A stretch of DNA of 64,000 nucleotides from Psychromonas sp. L1A2 (GCF_009828855.1 NZ_WUAG01000002.1:1364001-1428000); one strand, 5' to 3'; positions 39,156 through 49,904 are shown, counted from the first letter of the stretch. Notes: generated by a model from the sequence alone, not told the origin. Translations and numbers: made by a program.

Positions 39156-39215
39156 ATGACGCTATTACACTCACTACTGCCAAGTTTACTCCTGACGCAT
39201 AAAGCGTATGGGTAA
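39156..39215 (+). CDS. leuL: Leucine-rich leader peptide of leuA
   Basis: ATG-started 19-codon ORF, MTLLHSLLPSLLLTHKAYG, with 7 leucines, too short for routine calling. It lies 33 nt before the terminator hairpin and about 100 nt before leuA. This is the classic leader for ribosome-mediated attenuation: low charged tRNA-Leu stalls ribosomes at the Leu codons and favours read-through. Confidence 0.88.
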   Translation: MTLLHSLLPSLLLTHKAYG

Positions 39216-39247
39216 CGAGTAGCTGAAGAAACCTAGCTGAGACTCTG

Positions 39248-39274
39248 AAACCCGTACATTGTGCGGGTTTTTTT
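39248..39274 (+). terminator. leuA attenuator
   Basis: Hairpin AAACCCG...CGGGTTT (39248-39254, 39264-39270) extended by further pairs in the loop and followed by a run of seven T. Located between the leader peptide and leuA. Confidence 0.88.
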
Positions 39275-39313
39275 GTACCTATCAAAAATGAAGACCACTA
39301 AAAGGAATGCTTT

Positions 39314-40864
39314 ATGTCTGAACAAGTTATTATTTTCGACACCACGTTACGTGACGGTGAACAGGCCTTAAGCGCGAGCCTGACAGTAAAAGAAAAACTT
39401 AAGATTGCCTTTGCACTAGAACGCTTAGGTGTCGATATTATGGAAGTCGGCTTCCCAATCTCATCCCCTGGTGATTTTGAGTCAGTACAAACAATCGCAC
39501 GAGAAGTCAAAAATAGCCGTGTATGTGCACTTTCTCGTGCATTACCAAAAGATATTGATGCTGCCGCTGAAGCATTAAAAGTCGCAGACGCTTTCCGTAT
39601 TCATACCTTCATTTCCACATCAACCATCCATGTAGAAAGTAAATTAAAACGTACTTTTGATGATGTACTAGAAATGGCCGTAAATGCAGTTAAGTATGCT
39701 CGTAACTTTACTGATGATGTTGAATTCTCTTGTGAAGATGCAGGCCGTACTCCCATTGACAATTTATGCAGAATGGTTGAGCAAGCCATTAAAGCCGGTG
39801 CTACTACCATTAATATCCCTGATACTGTCGGTTACACTTACCCAAGTGAATTTGGCGGTATTATTAAAACGTTATTTGACCGTGTCCCTAATATTGACCA
39901 AGCAGTAATTTCTGTTCATTGCCATGATGATTTGGGCATGTCGGTTGCTAACTCGATCACCGCAGTTGAAAATGGTGCACGCCAAATTGAATGTACCATG
40001 AACGGTATTGGTGAACGTGCAGGTAACTGTTCACTTGAAGAAGTGGCGATGATCTTACATACACGCCAAGCTAAAATGGGTTATAAAACAAATATTAACC
40101 CCATTGAAATTGCCCGTACGAGTCAATTAGTCAGTCAAATTTGTAATATGCCGATTCAATCTAATAAAGCAATTGTGGGTGCCAATGCCTTTTCTCATTC
40201 ATCGGGTATTCATCAAGATGGCGTATTAAAAGCACAGAATACTTACGAAATCATCACACCGGAAAGTGTTGGCATTTTAACCAATAAATTAAACTTAACG
40301 TCTCGGTCTGGCCGTCATGTTATTCAACATCGCATGCAAGAATTAGGTTACCGCGACACGGATTACGACTTAGAAGAGTTGTACACAAGCTTCCTAGCGT
40401 TAGCGGATAAAAAAGGCCAAGTCTTTGATTACGACTTAGAAGCGTTAATGTTTTTTAATCAAATTGAAAATCAGCCTGAATATTACAAATTATCCAGCAT
40501 CAACGTACAATCAGGTACCAGCGTCGTAGCAACGGCCACGGTTGTGATGGAAATAGGTAAAGATAAGCGTGTAGTAGAGGCAGCAACAGGTAACGGCCCT
40601 ATTGATGCAACTTATCAATGTTTAATGCGTATTTCAGGGTTAGACATCAATATGAGCTCTTATAAAATCACCAGTAAAGGTGAAGGAAAAGATGCACTTG
40701 GCCAAGTGGATATTGTTGCGTCTTATAATGGACAAAAGTTTCATGGTATTGGTTTATCAACCGATATTATCGAATCATCAGCAAAAGCATTAGTCCATGT
40801 AATGAATCATATTCACCTTGCTAAAGCCGTTGAAGTTAAAAAGAAACATCTAACTCAAGTTTAA
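39314..40864 (+). CDS. leuA: 2-isopropylmalate synthase
   Basis: A 516-residue LeuA, the first committed step of leucine synthesis (2-oxoisovalerate + acetyl-CoA). The TIM-barrel catalytic domain opens with [18 protein letters not shown] (DxTLRDGEQ metal/substrate motif); [14 protein letters not shown] holds the metal-binding His residues; [14 protein letters not shown] is present. The C-terminal LeuA regulatory domain (about 390-510) binds leucine for feedback inhibition. AAAGGAATG before ATG. leuB, leuC and leuD do not follow; a terminator and an unrelated gene do. Confidence 0.97.
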   Translation: MSEQVIIFDTTLRDGEQALSASLTVKEKLKIAFALERLGVDIMEVGFPISSPGDFESVQTIAREVKNSRVCALSRALPKDIDAAAEALKVADAFRIHTFISTSTIHVESKLKRTFDDVLEMAVNAVKYARNFTDDVEFSCEDAGRTPIDNLCRMVEQAIKAGATTINIPDTVGYTYPSEFGGIIKTLFDRVPNIDQAVISVHCHDDLGMSVANSITAVENGARQIECTMNGIGERAGNCSLEEVAMILHTRQAKMGYKTNINPIEIARTSQLVSQICNMPIQSNKAIVGANAFSHSSGIHQDGVLKAQNTYEIITPESVGILTNKLNLTSRSGRHVIQHRMQELGYRDTDYDLEELYTSFLALADKKGQVFDYDLEALMFFNQIENQPEYYKLSSINVQSGTSVVATATVVMEIGKDKRVVEAATGNGPIDATYQCLMRISGLDINMSSYKITSKGEGKDALGQVDIVASYNGQKFHGIGLSTDIIESSAKALVHVMNHIHLAKAVEVKKKHLTQV

Positions 40865-40934
40865 ACAAAATAGTATTCTCTATTTTAGAGGCATAGTTTA
40901 AGAGTAAATAGCTTAATGATAAATAGCTGAATAA

Positions 40935-40966
40935 CAAGGCAACTCAGTGTTGCCTTGATCTTTTTT
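40935..40966 (+). terminator. Rho-independent terminator after leuA
   Basis: Perfect 9-bp stem CAAGGCAAC/GTTGCCTTG with a 5-nt loop, then ATC and six T. It ends only 11 nt before the ATG of the next gene. Confidence 0.9.
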
Positions 40967-40977
40967 GAGGATTAAAA

Positions 40978-41607
40978 ATGAAAATAGTGGTTATCCCCGT
41001 CACCCCTTATCAACAAAATTGCAGCTTAGTGATTTGTGAAGAAACAAACAAAGCGGCCATTGTTGATCCTGGTGGAGAAGTTGAACGCATTTTAAGTGCC
41101 GTTAAGAATCATAATGTTACTGTGGATAAAATCATCTTAACGCATGGCCATTTAGATCATGTTGGTGGTACTGAAGCGTTGGCAGAAAGTTTAAATATAC
41201 CGGTGATTGGCCCAGAAAAAGAAGATGCATTTTGGCTAAATGAATTAGAGCAACAAAGTAAAATGTTTGGTTTCCCTAAGGCAACAAGCTTTTTACCAAC
41301 ACGATGGTTAGAAGAAGGTGATCACGTTGAAGTGGGTAATATAAAACTCAGCGTGTTACATATTCCAGGGCATACACCAGGCCACATCACACTTTTTGAT
41401 GCTGTGAGTAAGCAGATTATTGTTGGTGATATTTTATTTAATGGCGCTGTTGGTCGTTCTGATTTCCCACGAGGCAATCATCAACAACTCATATCAGGCA
41501 TTAAACAGAAGTTATTAACATTACCAGAAGAAACGGTTGTATTTCCCGGTCATGGTCCAACAACCACCATTGGTAGAGAGAAAATTAGCAATCCTTATTT
41601 ACGTTAG
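40978..41607 (+). CDS. MBL-fold hydrolase (YcbL/glyoxalase II-like)
   Basis: A 209-residue metallo-beta-lactamase-fold protein. Binuclear metal site: THGHLDHVGG (about 56-65), the His in PGHTPGHITL (about 131-140), Asp in VGDILFNGAVGRSDFP, and FPGHGPTTTIG at the end. Closest to YcbL, a type II glyoxalase-like thioester hydrolase. GAGG ribosome site inside the tail of the leuA terminator, so it depends on read-through or on a promoter located before the terminator. Confidence 0.87.
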   Translation: MKIVVIPVTPYQQNCSLVICEETNKAAIVDPGGEVERILSAVKNHNVTVDKIILTHGHLDHVGGTEALAESLNIPVIGPEKEDAFWLNELEQQSKMFGFPKATSFLPTRWLEEGDHVEVGNIKLSVLHIPGHTPGHITLFDAVSKQIIVGDILFNGAVGRSDFPRGNHQQLISGIKQKLLTLPEETVVFPGHGPTTTIGREKISNPYLR

Positions 41608-41708
41608 TTTTTTAACTCTGTTGTTAACAGTAGCGAGACACATTGAGGTTTATATACGAAGTGACTCGCTATTAATTAGATGACAATTTATTACGCTAAA
41701 CTCCAACT

Positions 41709-42917
41709 CTATAGAGGGAGAACATTACCATTTACAGTTAATTCACCTCTGTCTAAACTCGATTCTAAAACAAGTGCTTCATTTTGATCTTTCAGTACCC
41801 CAGTTAAAATCCCCACTTGTAAGAGTCCGCCGACATCAGCTTGCTCTGATAATTTTTTCGGTAAGCTCAAGTTCAACTCTCCATTAGTATAATCAATCAA
41901 AACTAACGGGTTACTTAGCACTTCATCACTCGCGACACCAGCCTGAATATTCATTTTCAATTGGCTACTCACCTCACCCCAAGGAGTTTCAGAATAGAGT
42001 GTTTTTAAGTCAATAATTGCACCTAAACTTACTAAATGACCGAATGCCTGACGCATCAATGTTGTATCTTCAAAACTTGATTTCAGCTTAGTTAAAGCAA
42101 TCAAATTAAGTTCAGATAATGAAAGATCTATATGGTTATTTAAAAATATTTCAGGGCCATTTTCAAACTCTTCAACTTTCCAATTAGTTTCACTATTAAC
42201 CGTTAATTGATCTGTACTTATTTTACTTTCTCCTTCAAGAACGATGCCTTTCGTTGATAAACGATGCAACGCTTTGACAAATTCTAATTGTTCAACTTCA
42301 AGGTGATATTGATAGTCAACTAAATCGCTATTATTCACTTGAGCAAAAGAGGCCTGTAAAGAAAGATCTTTAACTACAAATGTTTCATCGTAAATATTTC
42401 CTTCTAACCCAGCCCAATTAATATCAAATGAACCTTTTTTCTCATTCACATTATATTCATATGCTAAGTTTAATGGCGCAGTATTAAAACGTTCCGTTTC
42501 GCTAATGAACTCACCTTTTGCTAAAGCAATTTTTCCACTCATATTGCCTAATAGGTTAATTTCTTCTTGTGAAACTAACCAATCTTTAGCTTTAAAGAAT
42601 ATCGCCATCTTTTTTTCTAATACGGGATCAACGAGATTGATATGATTAACCAACAAAGCTTTATAAGGATAATGACTAATATCTGAATGGACGAATACTT
42701 GCAGTGGAGCTTGTCCTTCCAACTCGATGGATATTTTCATTTCAGCTTTCGCTGAGAAGAAGGATTTTTGATAACTTAACAATTCCATTGTTAGTAATGA
42801 GTTATTAGATTGATTTATTTCTTTTTGTATTTCTGTTTTGGCCATTTCGCCAACAAAATAAACACCTGAGAATAAAACGCAAAAAACAGCGACTAATACA
42901 ATTATTAATTTTTTCAT
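41709..42917 (-). CDS. DUF945 family protein (YdgA-like)
   Basis: A 402-residue protein with an N-terminal membrane anchor or signal (about 4-24, LIIVLVAVFCVLFSGVYFVG) and a long beta-rich periplasmic part with alternating hydrophobic residues, as in the DUF945/YdgA family. Function unknown; E. coli YdgA is an envelope protein. Stands alone. Confidence 0.75.
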   Translation of the reverse strand: MKKLIIVLVAVFCVLFSGVYFVGEMAKTEIQKEINQSNNSLLTMELLSYQKSFFSAKAEMKISIELEGQAPLQVFVHSDISHYPYKALLVNHINLVDPVLEKKMAIFFKAKDWLVSQEEINLLGNMSGKIALAKGEFISETERFNTAPLNLAYEYNVNEKKGSFDINWAGLEGNIYDETFVVKDLSLQASFAQVNNSDLVDYQYHLEVEQLEFVKALHRLSTKGIVLEGESKISTDQLTVNSETNWKVEEFENGPEIFLNNHIDLSLSELNLIALTKLKSSFEDTTLMRQAFGHLVSLGAIIDLKTLYSETPWGEVSSQLKMNIQAGVASDEVLSNPLVLIDYTNGELNLSLPKKLSEQADVGGLLQVGILTGVLKDQNEALVLESSLDRGELTVNGNVLPL

Positions 42918-43335
42918 TATAACCTTACAAGGAAAATTGCTTTTTTGATGAGAGCTTAAATCGGACTGATCTAAGTGAGATTTACTTCATTATTTATTGA
43001 AAACATTGTAGATTACAACAGTTAGATCACAAACTTTAGTGAATATGGTTAAAATAAATTTAAACTAAATTAGCATTTTAATGAGTTTACACAAATGACA
43101 CTGGTTACATAGTCCGATTACCGACAGTGTTTTATTCGTTATCGCAGCAGACCTTTGGGCAAATATCATTCCCGATCATGTATGGCACAACACTATTTGG
43201 GAAATTTAATTGGATTCAGTGATAAAGTTCATCAAATAAATTTTACTTACCTTTAATTAACGTCATTTATATTTTGTTAATTAAGTCATAAAGTCTACCA
43301 ACGTAGGCTTTATATTGTTAATGGGGACAAAGAAC
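42918..43335. other. Intergenic region before btuR
   Basis: Divergent 418-bp region. No cobalamin riboswitch features were recognised. A 9-bp imperfect hairpin (43290-43311) sits just ahead of the btuR start. Promoters for both genes should be here, but none stands out. Confidence 0.35.
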
Positions 43336-43944
43336 ATGGCTACAGATAGAAATTCAGAAGAAAAACATTTAAAGAGAATGAAAGCGGTTAAAGAAAAACA
43401 AGACCAAAAAATTGCAGCAGCAACAGAAGTGCGTGGTGTAAGTATCCTTCTTGCTGGCCCGGGAAAAGGCAAAAGTAGTTCTGCATTTGGTATGTTAGCG
43501 CGCTCTTTAGGCCATGGTCATAAAGTAGCTGTTGTACAATTTCTGAAAGGTGCAATGTCAACGGGCGAAGAAAAGTTCTTTAATAGCCATGACAATGTTG
43601 ATTGGTACACGATGGGCGATGGGTTTACTTGGGAAACTCAAAATAGACAAAATGACATCGATAGTGCACAAAAAGCATGGGATAAAGCCGCTGAATTAAT
43701 GGCTGATGAAAAATATAATTTGATTATTTTAGATGAAATTACTTATATGTTTAAATATGAGTATCTTCAGATCCAACCCACTTTAGATGCATTAAAAAAT
43801 CGCCCTAAAAATATGAACGTTGTATTAACAGGTCGTGGCCCTAAGCAAGAGTTAATTGATGCAGTAGATACTTACAGCCTTATTCTAGCTGAGAAGCATG
43901 CCTTTAAAGACGGCGTAAAAGCCCAAGCCGGTATTGAATGGTAG
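43336..43944 (+). CDS. btuR: Cob(I)yrinic acid a,c-diamide adenosyltransferase
   Basis: A 202-residue BtuR/CobO protein that transfers the adenosyl group of ATP to cobalt in corrinoids. P-loop GPGKGKSSSAFGMLARSLGH (about 44-63), LKGAMSTGEEKF, ILDEITYMFKYEYL, and VVLTGRGPKQELIDAVDTYS are all family motifs. Start set at ATG 43336 with GGGGA 8 nt upstream; in-frame codons further up are possible. Followed by a strong bidirectional terminator. Confidence 0.93.
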   Translation: MATDRNSEEKHLKRMKAVKEKQDQKIAAATEVRGVSILLAGPGKGKSSSAFGMLARSLGHGHKVAVVQFLKGAMSTGEEKFFNSHDNVDWYTMGDGFTWETQNRQNDIDSAQKAWDKAAELMADEKYNLIILDEITYMFKYEYLQIQPTLDALKNRPKNMNVVLTGRGPKQELIDAVDTYSLILAEKHAFKDGVKAQAGIEW

Positions 43945-43978
43945 GCGTGAAGTAATATAATTAATAAATTACTATCGT

Positions 43979-44018
43979 AAAAAAGGGCTTGAAGTGATTA
44001 ACTTCAAGCCCTTTTTTA
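43979..44018. terminator. Bidirectional terminator between btuR and prlC
   Basis: Stem of about 15-17 bp (AAAAGGGCTTGAAGT / ACTTCAAGCCCTTTT) with a 5-nt GATTA loop, A-run on the left and T-run on the right; serves the two convergent genes. Confidence 0.93.
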
Positions 44019-44053
44019 TTTATATAAGATTACTTACATCAAGTATTTTAACG

Positions 44054-46117
44054 CTATTTAATACCTGAGTGACGTAATAACGCATCGATTGATGGCTCGC
44101 GTCCCATAAAGGCTTTAAATAATGTCATTGGTGCTTCGCTCCCCCCTTTCTCAAGGATATTAGTTAAAAATGAGCGACCTGTTTCTGCATTGAATATGCC
44201 CGTTTCTTCAAAACGAGAAAATGCATCTGCAGATAATACTTCAGCCCATTTATAACTGTAATAACCCGCGGCATAACCGCCAGCAAAAATATGGCTAAAG
44301 CTATGTTGGAAGCGATTAAATTCAGGTGCTTCTATCACTGCAACTTTAGCGCGCACTTCAGCGAGTACACGTTGTACTTGACCTTCTTCACCGACCTTGT
44401 AGTCATGATGTAAAATGAAATCAAATAGTGAAAACTCAAGTTGACGCATCATTTGTAACGCGCTGTTATAGTTTTTAGCTTCTAACATTTTTTTCAGTAA
44501 GTCAGCTGGCAATATATCACCTGTATCAACATGACCAGAAATCAACGCTAATGCTTCAGGTTCCCAGCACCAGTTCTCTAAGAACTGACTTGGTAATTCC
44601 ACTGCATCCCAAGGTACGCCGCTAATACCAGACACACCAGACGATTCAACTTTAGTTAACATATGGTGAATACCATGACCGAACTCATGGAATAACGTGA
44701 CGACTTCATTATGTGTAAATAACGCTTCTTGATCACCAACGGGTTTATTGAAGTTACACGTTAAGTAAGCAACAGGTAATTGTAAGCTTCCATCCACTTG
44801 ACGACGACGTGTGAACGACAATCTTGCATCCAAGCACCGCCGCGTTTGTGGGCACGCGCATATAAGTCTAAGTAGAAACTACCAATATGTTCTTTTTGGC
44901 GATTATAGATTTTAAAGAAACGCGCATCTTTATGCCAAGTATCAACATCTTTAGACTCTTTGATGTTTAAATCAAATAGACGGTGTACAACATCAAATAA
45001 ACCCGACACAACTTTACTTTCAGGAAAATAAGGACGTAATTGTTCATCTGAGATGTTGTAACGTTGCTGTTTTTAATAACTCTGCATAGTAACTTAAGTC
45101 CCATGACTGTAAATCATCTATACCATCTTTTTCCTTTGCAAAAGCCAATACTTGGTCACGTTCTTGTCTCGCTTGCAGTATCGACTTATCGGCTAACTCA
45201 CTTAAAAACTCGATCACTTGAGATGGTTTTTCAGCCATTTTGGTAGCCAAACTGTATTCACCAAAGTCATTAAAATCTAATAGTTGAGCAAGTTCATGGC
45301 GTAGCGCTAATATTTGTTCAATATTCTCACTGTTATCAAACTCATTAGCATTAGGCCCTTGGTCAGACGCACGTGTAGCAAAAGCGGTATACACTTCTTT
45401 ACGCAATTCACGATTTTCTGCGTATGACATTACCGCTAAATAGCTTGGGAAATCTAGTGTGAATAAATAACCTACTAACTCTTTTTCTTCTGCGGCTTGT
45501 TTTGCTGCTGCTATCGCGGTTTTTGGTAAACCACTTAATGTATCTACATCAGTAACTAATTTGCTCCATGCAATAGTGGCATCCATTACATTGTTGCTAA
45601 AAGAAGATTGTAGTTGTGAAAGTTGTTGTTTAATTTCACCGTAACGCTGTTTTTTATCGTCACTTAATGCAATACCCGCTAACTTAAAGTCACGTAATGC
45701 ATTCTCAATTACTTTTTGTTGCTCACCTTTTAGTTCAGGAAATTCTGTACTGTTAGCAATACTTAAATACGCTTCGTACAAACCTTGGTGTTGCCCTACA
45801 AAGGTACCGTATTCTGAAAATAAACCAATGCAAGCATCATGTGCAGCACGTAACTCATCATTACTCACCACTGCATTCATATGTGATATTGGCGACCATA
45901 GCTTGCCTAAATGGTCATCTGCTTGGTCTAATACTGCGACAAAATTATCCCAGGTATAAGTATCTAGCTCAGCTAATTTTTGTTCAATTAGTGCTTTATT
46001 GTCTGCAATCGTTTGTTTAACGGTGGGCTCAATTTCACTGATGTTGAGATCACTAAAAAAAGGAAGGCCATCGGTTTTTGTTAAGCTTGAGTCTTTTGTT
46101 ATAGTCATAGCATTCAT
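44054..46117 (-). pseudogene. prlC: Oligopeptidase A, disrupted by two compensating frameshifts
   Basis: M3-family zinc oligopeptidase, full-length homology over 687 codons (E. coli PrlC 680). The N-terminal part reads in frame from 46117 to about 45075. There an extra A in an A5 run (45070-45074) shifts the frame, producing a stop at 45044-45046. The middle (GLFDVVHRLFDLNIKESKDV to KRGGAWMQDCRS) reads in another frame to about 44818. An apparent 2-bp CA duplication then restores the original frame, continuing through the active site FHEFGHGIHHML to the C-terminus. Net change +3. As written, a ribosome makes only a 357-residue fragment without the HExxH site. Real inactivation or sequencing error cannot be told apart here. 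Confidence 0.88.
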
Positions 46118-46311
46118 CTTATCTGAGAAGGAACTAATAATATGCGGTTAGAAATGCTAAAATTCAAGGTGTTGGGTTAATACTAATCCATATATATTTA
46201 CTTCTAGAGAGTCAAATTAGTCATAAAGTCGACTTACTAACTGACAATCAGCTGAAAAGTGTGTAAAACAAAGCTTGTTTCTATATATAATTAGGTAATG
46301 GATTTACATCA

Positions 46312-48300
46312 ATGCTGATAAAAAAAATAAAATCGTTAATAAAACTACAGCCTTTTAAAATCAAAGATAGTTTAGCTATTCGTTTACTTTCTTATATTTT
46401 GATTTGTAGTTTTGCTCTCGCAATTATTATCACCTTGTTACAATTATTATTAGATTACCAAAACGATCTGACCAAAATTGATGCCAGTATTGAGCAAGTT
46501 GAATCTAGCTTTGTAGAACCGCTTGCAACGAGCCTGTGGAATTTTGATAAAGAACAAATAGAAATTCAAAGTAAAGGCATTATGAAATTGCCTTATATGC
46601 AATATGTCAAAGTCTATGAAGTAGTAGGCAATACTGAAGTTGCCATCTCACACCAAGGCATTATCAAAGACCAATACGATATCAGCAAGAAATTTGATTT
46701 AATCCACCAGAAGCAAGTGGTTGGAACATTATTTGTTGCCGCTTCATTAGATCAGGTTTATGAGCAATTAATCGATAAGTCGTTAATGATTTTAATAAAT
46801 CAAACGATTAGAATTATGATTGTTTCAATCTGTATTTTATTCATCATTTATTACATGCTGATTAGGCATATCAATAAAATTGCTTTGTATACCCGCAATA
46901 TCAAACTCTCTTCACATAATAAAAACTTAGTATTAGATGGGCGTAAACGCCTCACATCCTCTCCAAGTGATGAGTTAGATGAATTAGTTTATCTGCTCAA
47001 TAAAATGCAAAAACGTATTGTTGCAGAGTTAACAGATAAAGAAATTGCCATAAATGAGTTACAACAAGAACGCGACTTTTCAGCAACAATCATTAACTCA
47101 TCAAGTACTATTATATGTTGTTTAGATGCTGACTTTAAAATATCTACTATCAATCCAGCTGCGGTTATTCTTACTGGTTACTCACAAGAAGAATTAAACC
47201 AAAAAAATTGGTTAGATATTTTTGTATTAGAAAATCGCAGAGCAGAATTACAAGAAAAACTATCAGATAATGAACCTCTTTATGGCATTGAAATTAACAT
47301 GCATGATCAAATGGGTGAAGTGAACACCTTATTATGGACCTTCTCTGCTTTCTATGAAGGCATGGATATTAAATACCTGATTGGTTTTGGACATGACATT
47401 ACGCCACAAAAACAAGTTGAACAGGAAATTTTATTACTCAATGATCAACTTGAAGAAAAAGTATCAAAAAGAACTGCCGCGTTAACGGCAAGTAACACAC
47501 AAATGGTGCAGACCGTTGAGCAACTGAAACGAACTCAACAAACCTTAGTTGAATCTAAGAAAATGGCATCATTAGGAAGTTTGGTGGCAGGTGTTGCACA
47601 TGAGATTAATACTCCCATTGGCATTAGTGTCACGGCCGCTTCCTCATTACAGGAAGAGATTTCAATCTTAAAACAAGAATTATTAGAAAATCATCTTTCA
47701 CGTTCACATTTAGATAGTTTTATTTGCCACTTTACTGAATCAAGTAAACTACTCAACCATAACTTAAAAAGAGCAGCAGATTTAATTAGTAGCTTTAAAC
47801 AAGTTGCCGTTGATCAATCTTCTGAATCTTGTTATTCCTTTAATGTGAAAGAAAATGTCGAGCAAGTTGTCACTTCCTTAAAACATAAAATAAAACAAAG
47901 TAATACTCGTGTTGAAATTGTTTGCCCTAATGACTTATCTATCTATAGTTTCCCTGGTAGTTTTGTTCAAATTTATTCAAACCTGATCATTAATTCTATT
48001 ATTCATGGTTTTCACGACTGGGATGGCGATCGTAATATATTTATCGATATTGAATTACAAGGTGAAACCCTTGTGATTGATTATCAAGATACAGGTCGCG
48101 GTGTTTCAGAAGATGTTTCAGACCGCATATTTGACCCCTTTGTTACTTCTAAAAAAGGATCTGGCGGTAGCGGATTAGGGACGCATATTGTTTACAATAT
48201 TGTCAGCCAGTTATTTAAAGGTGATATTGAATATATTGCAGAAGCAAAAGGAGCACACTTTATTATGAAAATGCCATATCGTGCCTGCATGAATTCATAA
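46312..48300 (+). CDS. Membrane sensor histidine kinase with PAS domain
   Basis: A 662-residue hybrid-less sensor kinase. Two membrane segments (about 24-50 and 165-187) bracket a periplasmic sensor of about 115 residues. A HAMP-like linker, a PAS domain (about 255-370: ATIINSSSTIICCLDADFKI, NPAAVILTGYSQEEL) and a coiled coil (375-410) follow. The H-box is SLVAGVAHEINTPIGISVTA (phospho-His about 430) and the ATPase domain has DTGRGVSEDVSDRIFDPF and GSGGSGLGTHIVYNIV. No response regulator gene is adjacent, so the partner is encoded elsewhere. Signal unknown. Confidence 0.9.
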   Translation: MLIKKIKSLIKLQPFKIKDSLAIRLLSYILICSFALAIIITLLQLLLDYQNDLTKIDASIEQVESSFVEPLATSLWNFDKEQIEIQSKGIMKLPYMQYVKVYEVVGNTEVAISHQGIIKDQYDISKKFDLIHQKQVVGTLFVAASLDQVYEQLIDKSLMILINQTIRIMIVSICILFIIYYMLIRHINKIALYTRNIKLSSHNKNLVLDGRKRLTSSPSDELDELVYLLNKMQKRIVAELTDKEIAINELQQERDFSATIINSSSTIICCLDADFKISTINPAAVILTGYSQEELNQKNWLDIFVLENRRAELQEKLSDNEPLYGIEINMHDQMGEVNTLLWTFSAFYEGMDIKYLIGFGHDITPQKQVEQEILLLNDQLEEKVSKRTAALTASNTQMVQTVEQLKRTQQTLVESKKMASLGSLVAGVAHEINTPIGISVTAASSLQEEISILKQELLENHLSRSHLDSFICHFTESSKLLNHNLKRAADLISSFKQVAVDQSSESCYSFNVKENVEQVVTSLKHKIKQSNTRVEIVCPNDLSIYSFPGSFVQIYSNLIINSIIHGFHDWDGDRNIFIDIELQGETLVIDYQDTGRGVSEDVSDRIFDPFVTSKKGSGGSGLGTHIVYNIVSQLFKGDIEYIAEAKGAHFIMKMPYRACMNS

Positions 48301-48427
48301 GTGTGAAATGTTATTAATAAGTAAAAGGGCGAGTAAATTAAAGAGTGGGTATTAAAGCTTAAACACTACAGCTTACTATTAGCTCTGTAGTATTTAAGCA
48401 ATCAAACTGAAATTAATTAGTAAATGA

Positions 48428-49123
48428 CTACTCGTTAGCTTCTGTTGTATCTAATATTGTGCTTTCTTCTGTTATTTCAGCATCTAATAAATCGTGCTCT
48501 CCATACCATTGCGCTATTTTTCGTTCTAATATATCCACACCGAATCCTTTTAAAGATGAGAACAATTCAACTTGTACATCACCTTCAAAGTTTTCCGCTT
48601 CTTCACGCATTTGCAACAAAGTCGCTTTACGTGCACCTTGCTTTAATTTATCCGCTTTTGTTAATAACGCTAAAACAGGAATGTTCGCATCAATAGCCCA
48701 AAAAATAAGCTGTTGGTCGAGATCTTTAAATGGGTGACGAATATCCATTAAAACAACAAGTCCTTTTAATGACTCTCGCTCTTGTAAATATTCACCTAAT
48801 GACTTTTGCCATTTCAATTTCATTGCTAACGGTACTTTTGCAAAGCCATAACCAGGTAAATCGATTAGTCTTTTCCCTTCTTCCACTTCAAACACATTGA
48901 TTAGCTGAGTACGGCCCGGAGTTTTACTCGTTCTCGCTAAACTTTTTTGACGAGTAAGGCGATTTAACGCACTTGATTTACCCGCATTAGATCGTCCAGC
49001 AAAGGCAACTTCAATACCACTTTCTACTGGCAAATGCTTATCTAGATGGCGAATATCTGGTGCACTAATTAAAAAATGCGCTTTTTGAAAATGTATTTTT
49101 GGAAATTCCACGATATGCCTCAT
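48428..49123 (-). CDS. engB: Ribosome biogenesis GTPase YsxC/EngB
   Basis: A 231-residue GTPase needed for 50S subunit assembly. G1 [16 protein letters not shown]2/G3 [11 protein letters not shown] and DLPGYGFA, G4 LTKADK, plus the family start [11 protein letters not shown]. Start at ATG 49123; a TTG five codons upstream is possible. The C-terminal extension of about 20 acidic residues is longer than in E. coli. Divergent from cytochrome c4 as in many gammaproteobacteria. Confidence 0.95.
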   Translation of the reverse strand: MRHIVEFPKIHFQKAHFLISAPDIRHLDKHLPVESGIEVAFAGRSNAGKSSALNRLTRQKSLARTSKTPGRTQLINVFEVEEGKRLIDLPGYGFAKVPLAMKLKWQKSLGEYLQERESLKGLVVLMDIRHPFKDLDQQLIFWAIDANIPVLALLTKADKLKQGARKATLLQMREEAENFEGDVQVELFSSLKGFGVDILERKIAQWYGEHDLLDAEITEESTILDTTEANE

Positions 49124-49246
49124 ATGTTTGCGTAGCAAAATTGTTATTTTTCTGAAAACCTGTGTAAACTACACAAGCTTTATTTACGTATATTGTAACA
49201 TGTAGCCCCCCTAAAATAACAACTTTAAGAATTAGATTGGATAGTT

Positions 49247-49849
49247 ATGAATAAATTATTAGTAGCAATAATCGCCGCATTGAGCTTTATGAATATCGCT
49301 CAGGCACAGGGCGACATAGATGCAGGGAAAACTAAATCGGCGGTGTGTGCAGCTTGTCATGGCCCTGACGGTAACAGCCCATCAGATCTATATCCAAAAT
49401 TAGCAGGTCAACATTCATCTTACCTTGTAAAACAATTACAAGAGTTTAAAAGTGGTGAACGTGAAAATGCAATTATGTTAGGTATGGTAGCAGCACTTTC
49501 AGAACAAGATATGGAAGATTTAGCCGCTTATTATGCTTCACAAACAAGTACGCCAGAAACGGTTTCAGAAGAAGTAGCAAAAGCAGGTAAGAATTTTTAC
49601 ATGGGTGGCGATAAAGAGCGCGCTATCCCAGGTTGTACTGCATGTCATGGCCCTCGTGGTAACGGCTTAGCATTAGCTAAATTCCCTAAAATATCAGGTC
49701 AACACCCTGCTTATATTAAATCTCAACTTATCGGCTTCCGCGATACTCTACGTCATAACTCTCCAAATGGTATGATGTCTGATATATCTGGTAAGTTAAC
49801 TGATGAAGATATCGATTTACTATCTAAGTACATTTCAGCGTTACATTAA
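49247..49849 (+). CDS. Cytochrome c4 (diheme)
   Basis: A 200-residue periplasmic diheme c-type cytochrome. Signal peptide 1-20 (LLVAIIAALSFMNIAQA). First heme site CAACH (C34-H38), second CTACH (about 128-132), each followed by GPxGN. Methionine ligands are likely in MLGMVAAL and NGMMSDI. Carries electrons to terminal oxidases. Same divergent arrangement with engB as in Vibrio and Pseudomonas. Confidence 0.93.
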   Translation: MNKLLVAIIAALSFMNIAQAQGDIDAGKTKSAVCAACHGPDGNSPSDLYPKLAGQHSSYLVKQLQEFKSGERENAIMLGMVAALSEQDMEDLAAYYASQTSTPETVSEEVAKAGKNFYMGGDKERAIPGCTACHGPRGNGLALAKFPKISGQHPAYIKSQLIGFRDTLRHNSPNGMMSDISGKLTDEDIDLLSKYISALH

Positions 49850-49873
49850 TCATTAACGATTAATTGAGCAAAG

Positions 49874-49904
49874 AAAGGCATGCCTGATACGGTGTGCCTT
49901 TTTT
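49874..49904 (+). terminator. Terminator after cytochrome c4
   Basis: AAAGGCATGCC...GGTGTGCCTTT, 11 pairs with two G-T, loop of 6, followed by six T. 25 nt past the stop. Confidence 0.85.

Noticed and set aside
42918..43335. Cobalamin riboswitch ahead of btuR
   Set aside because: No B12-box-like conserved block was found; only a short imperfect hairpin is present.
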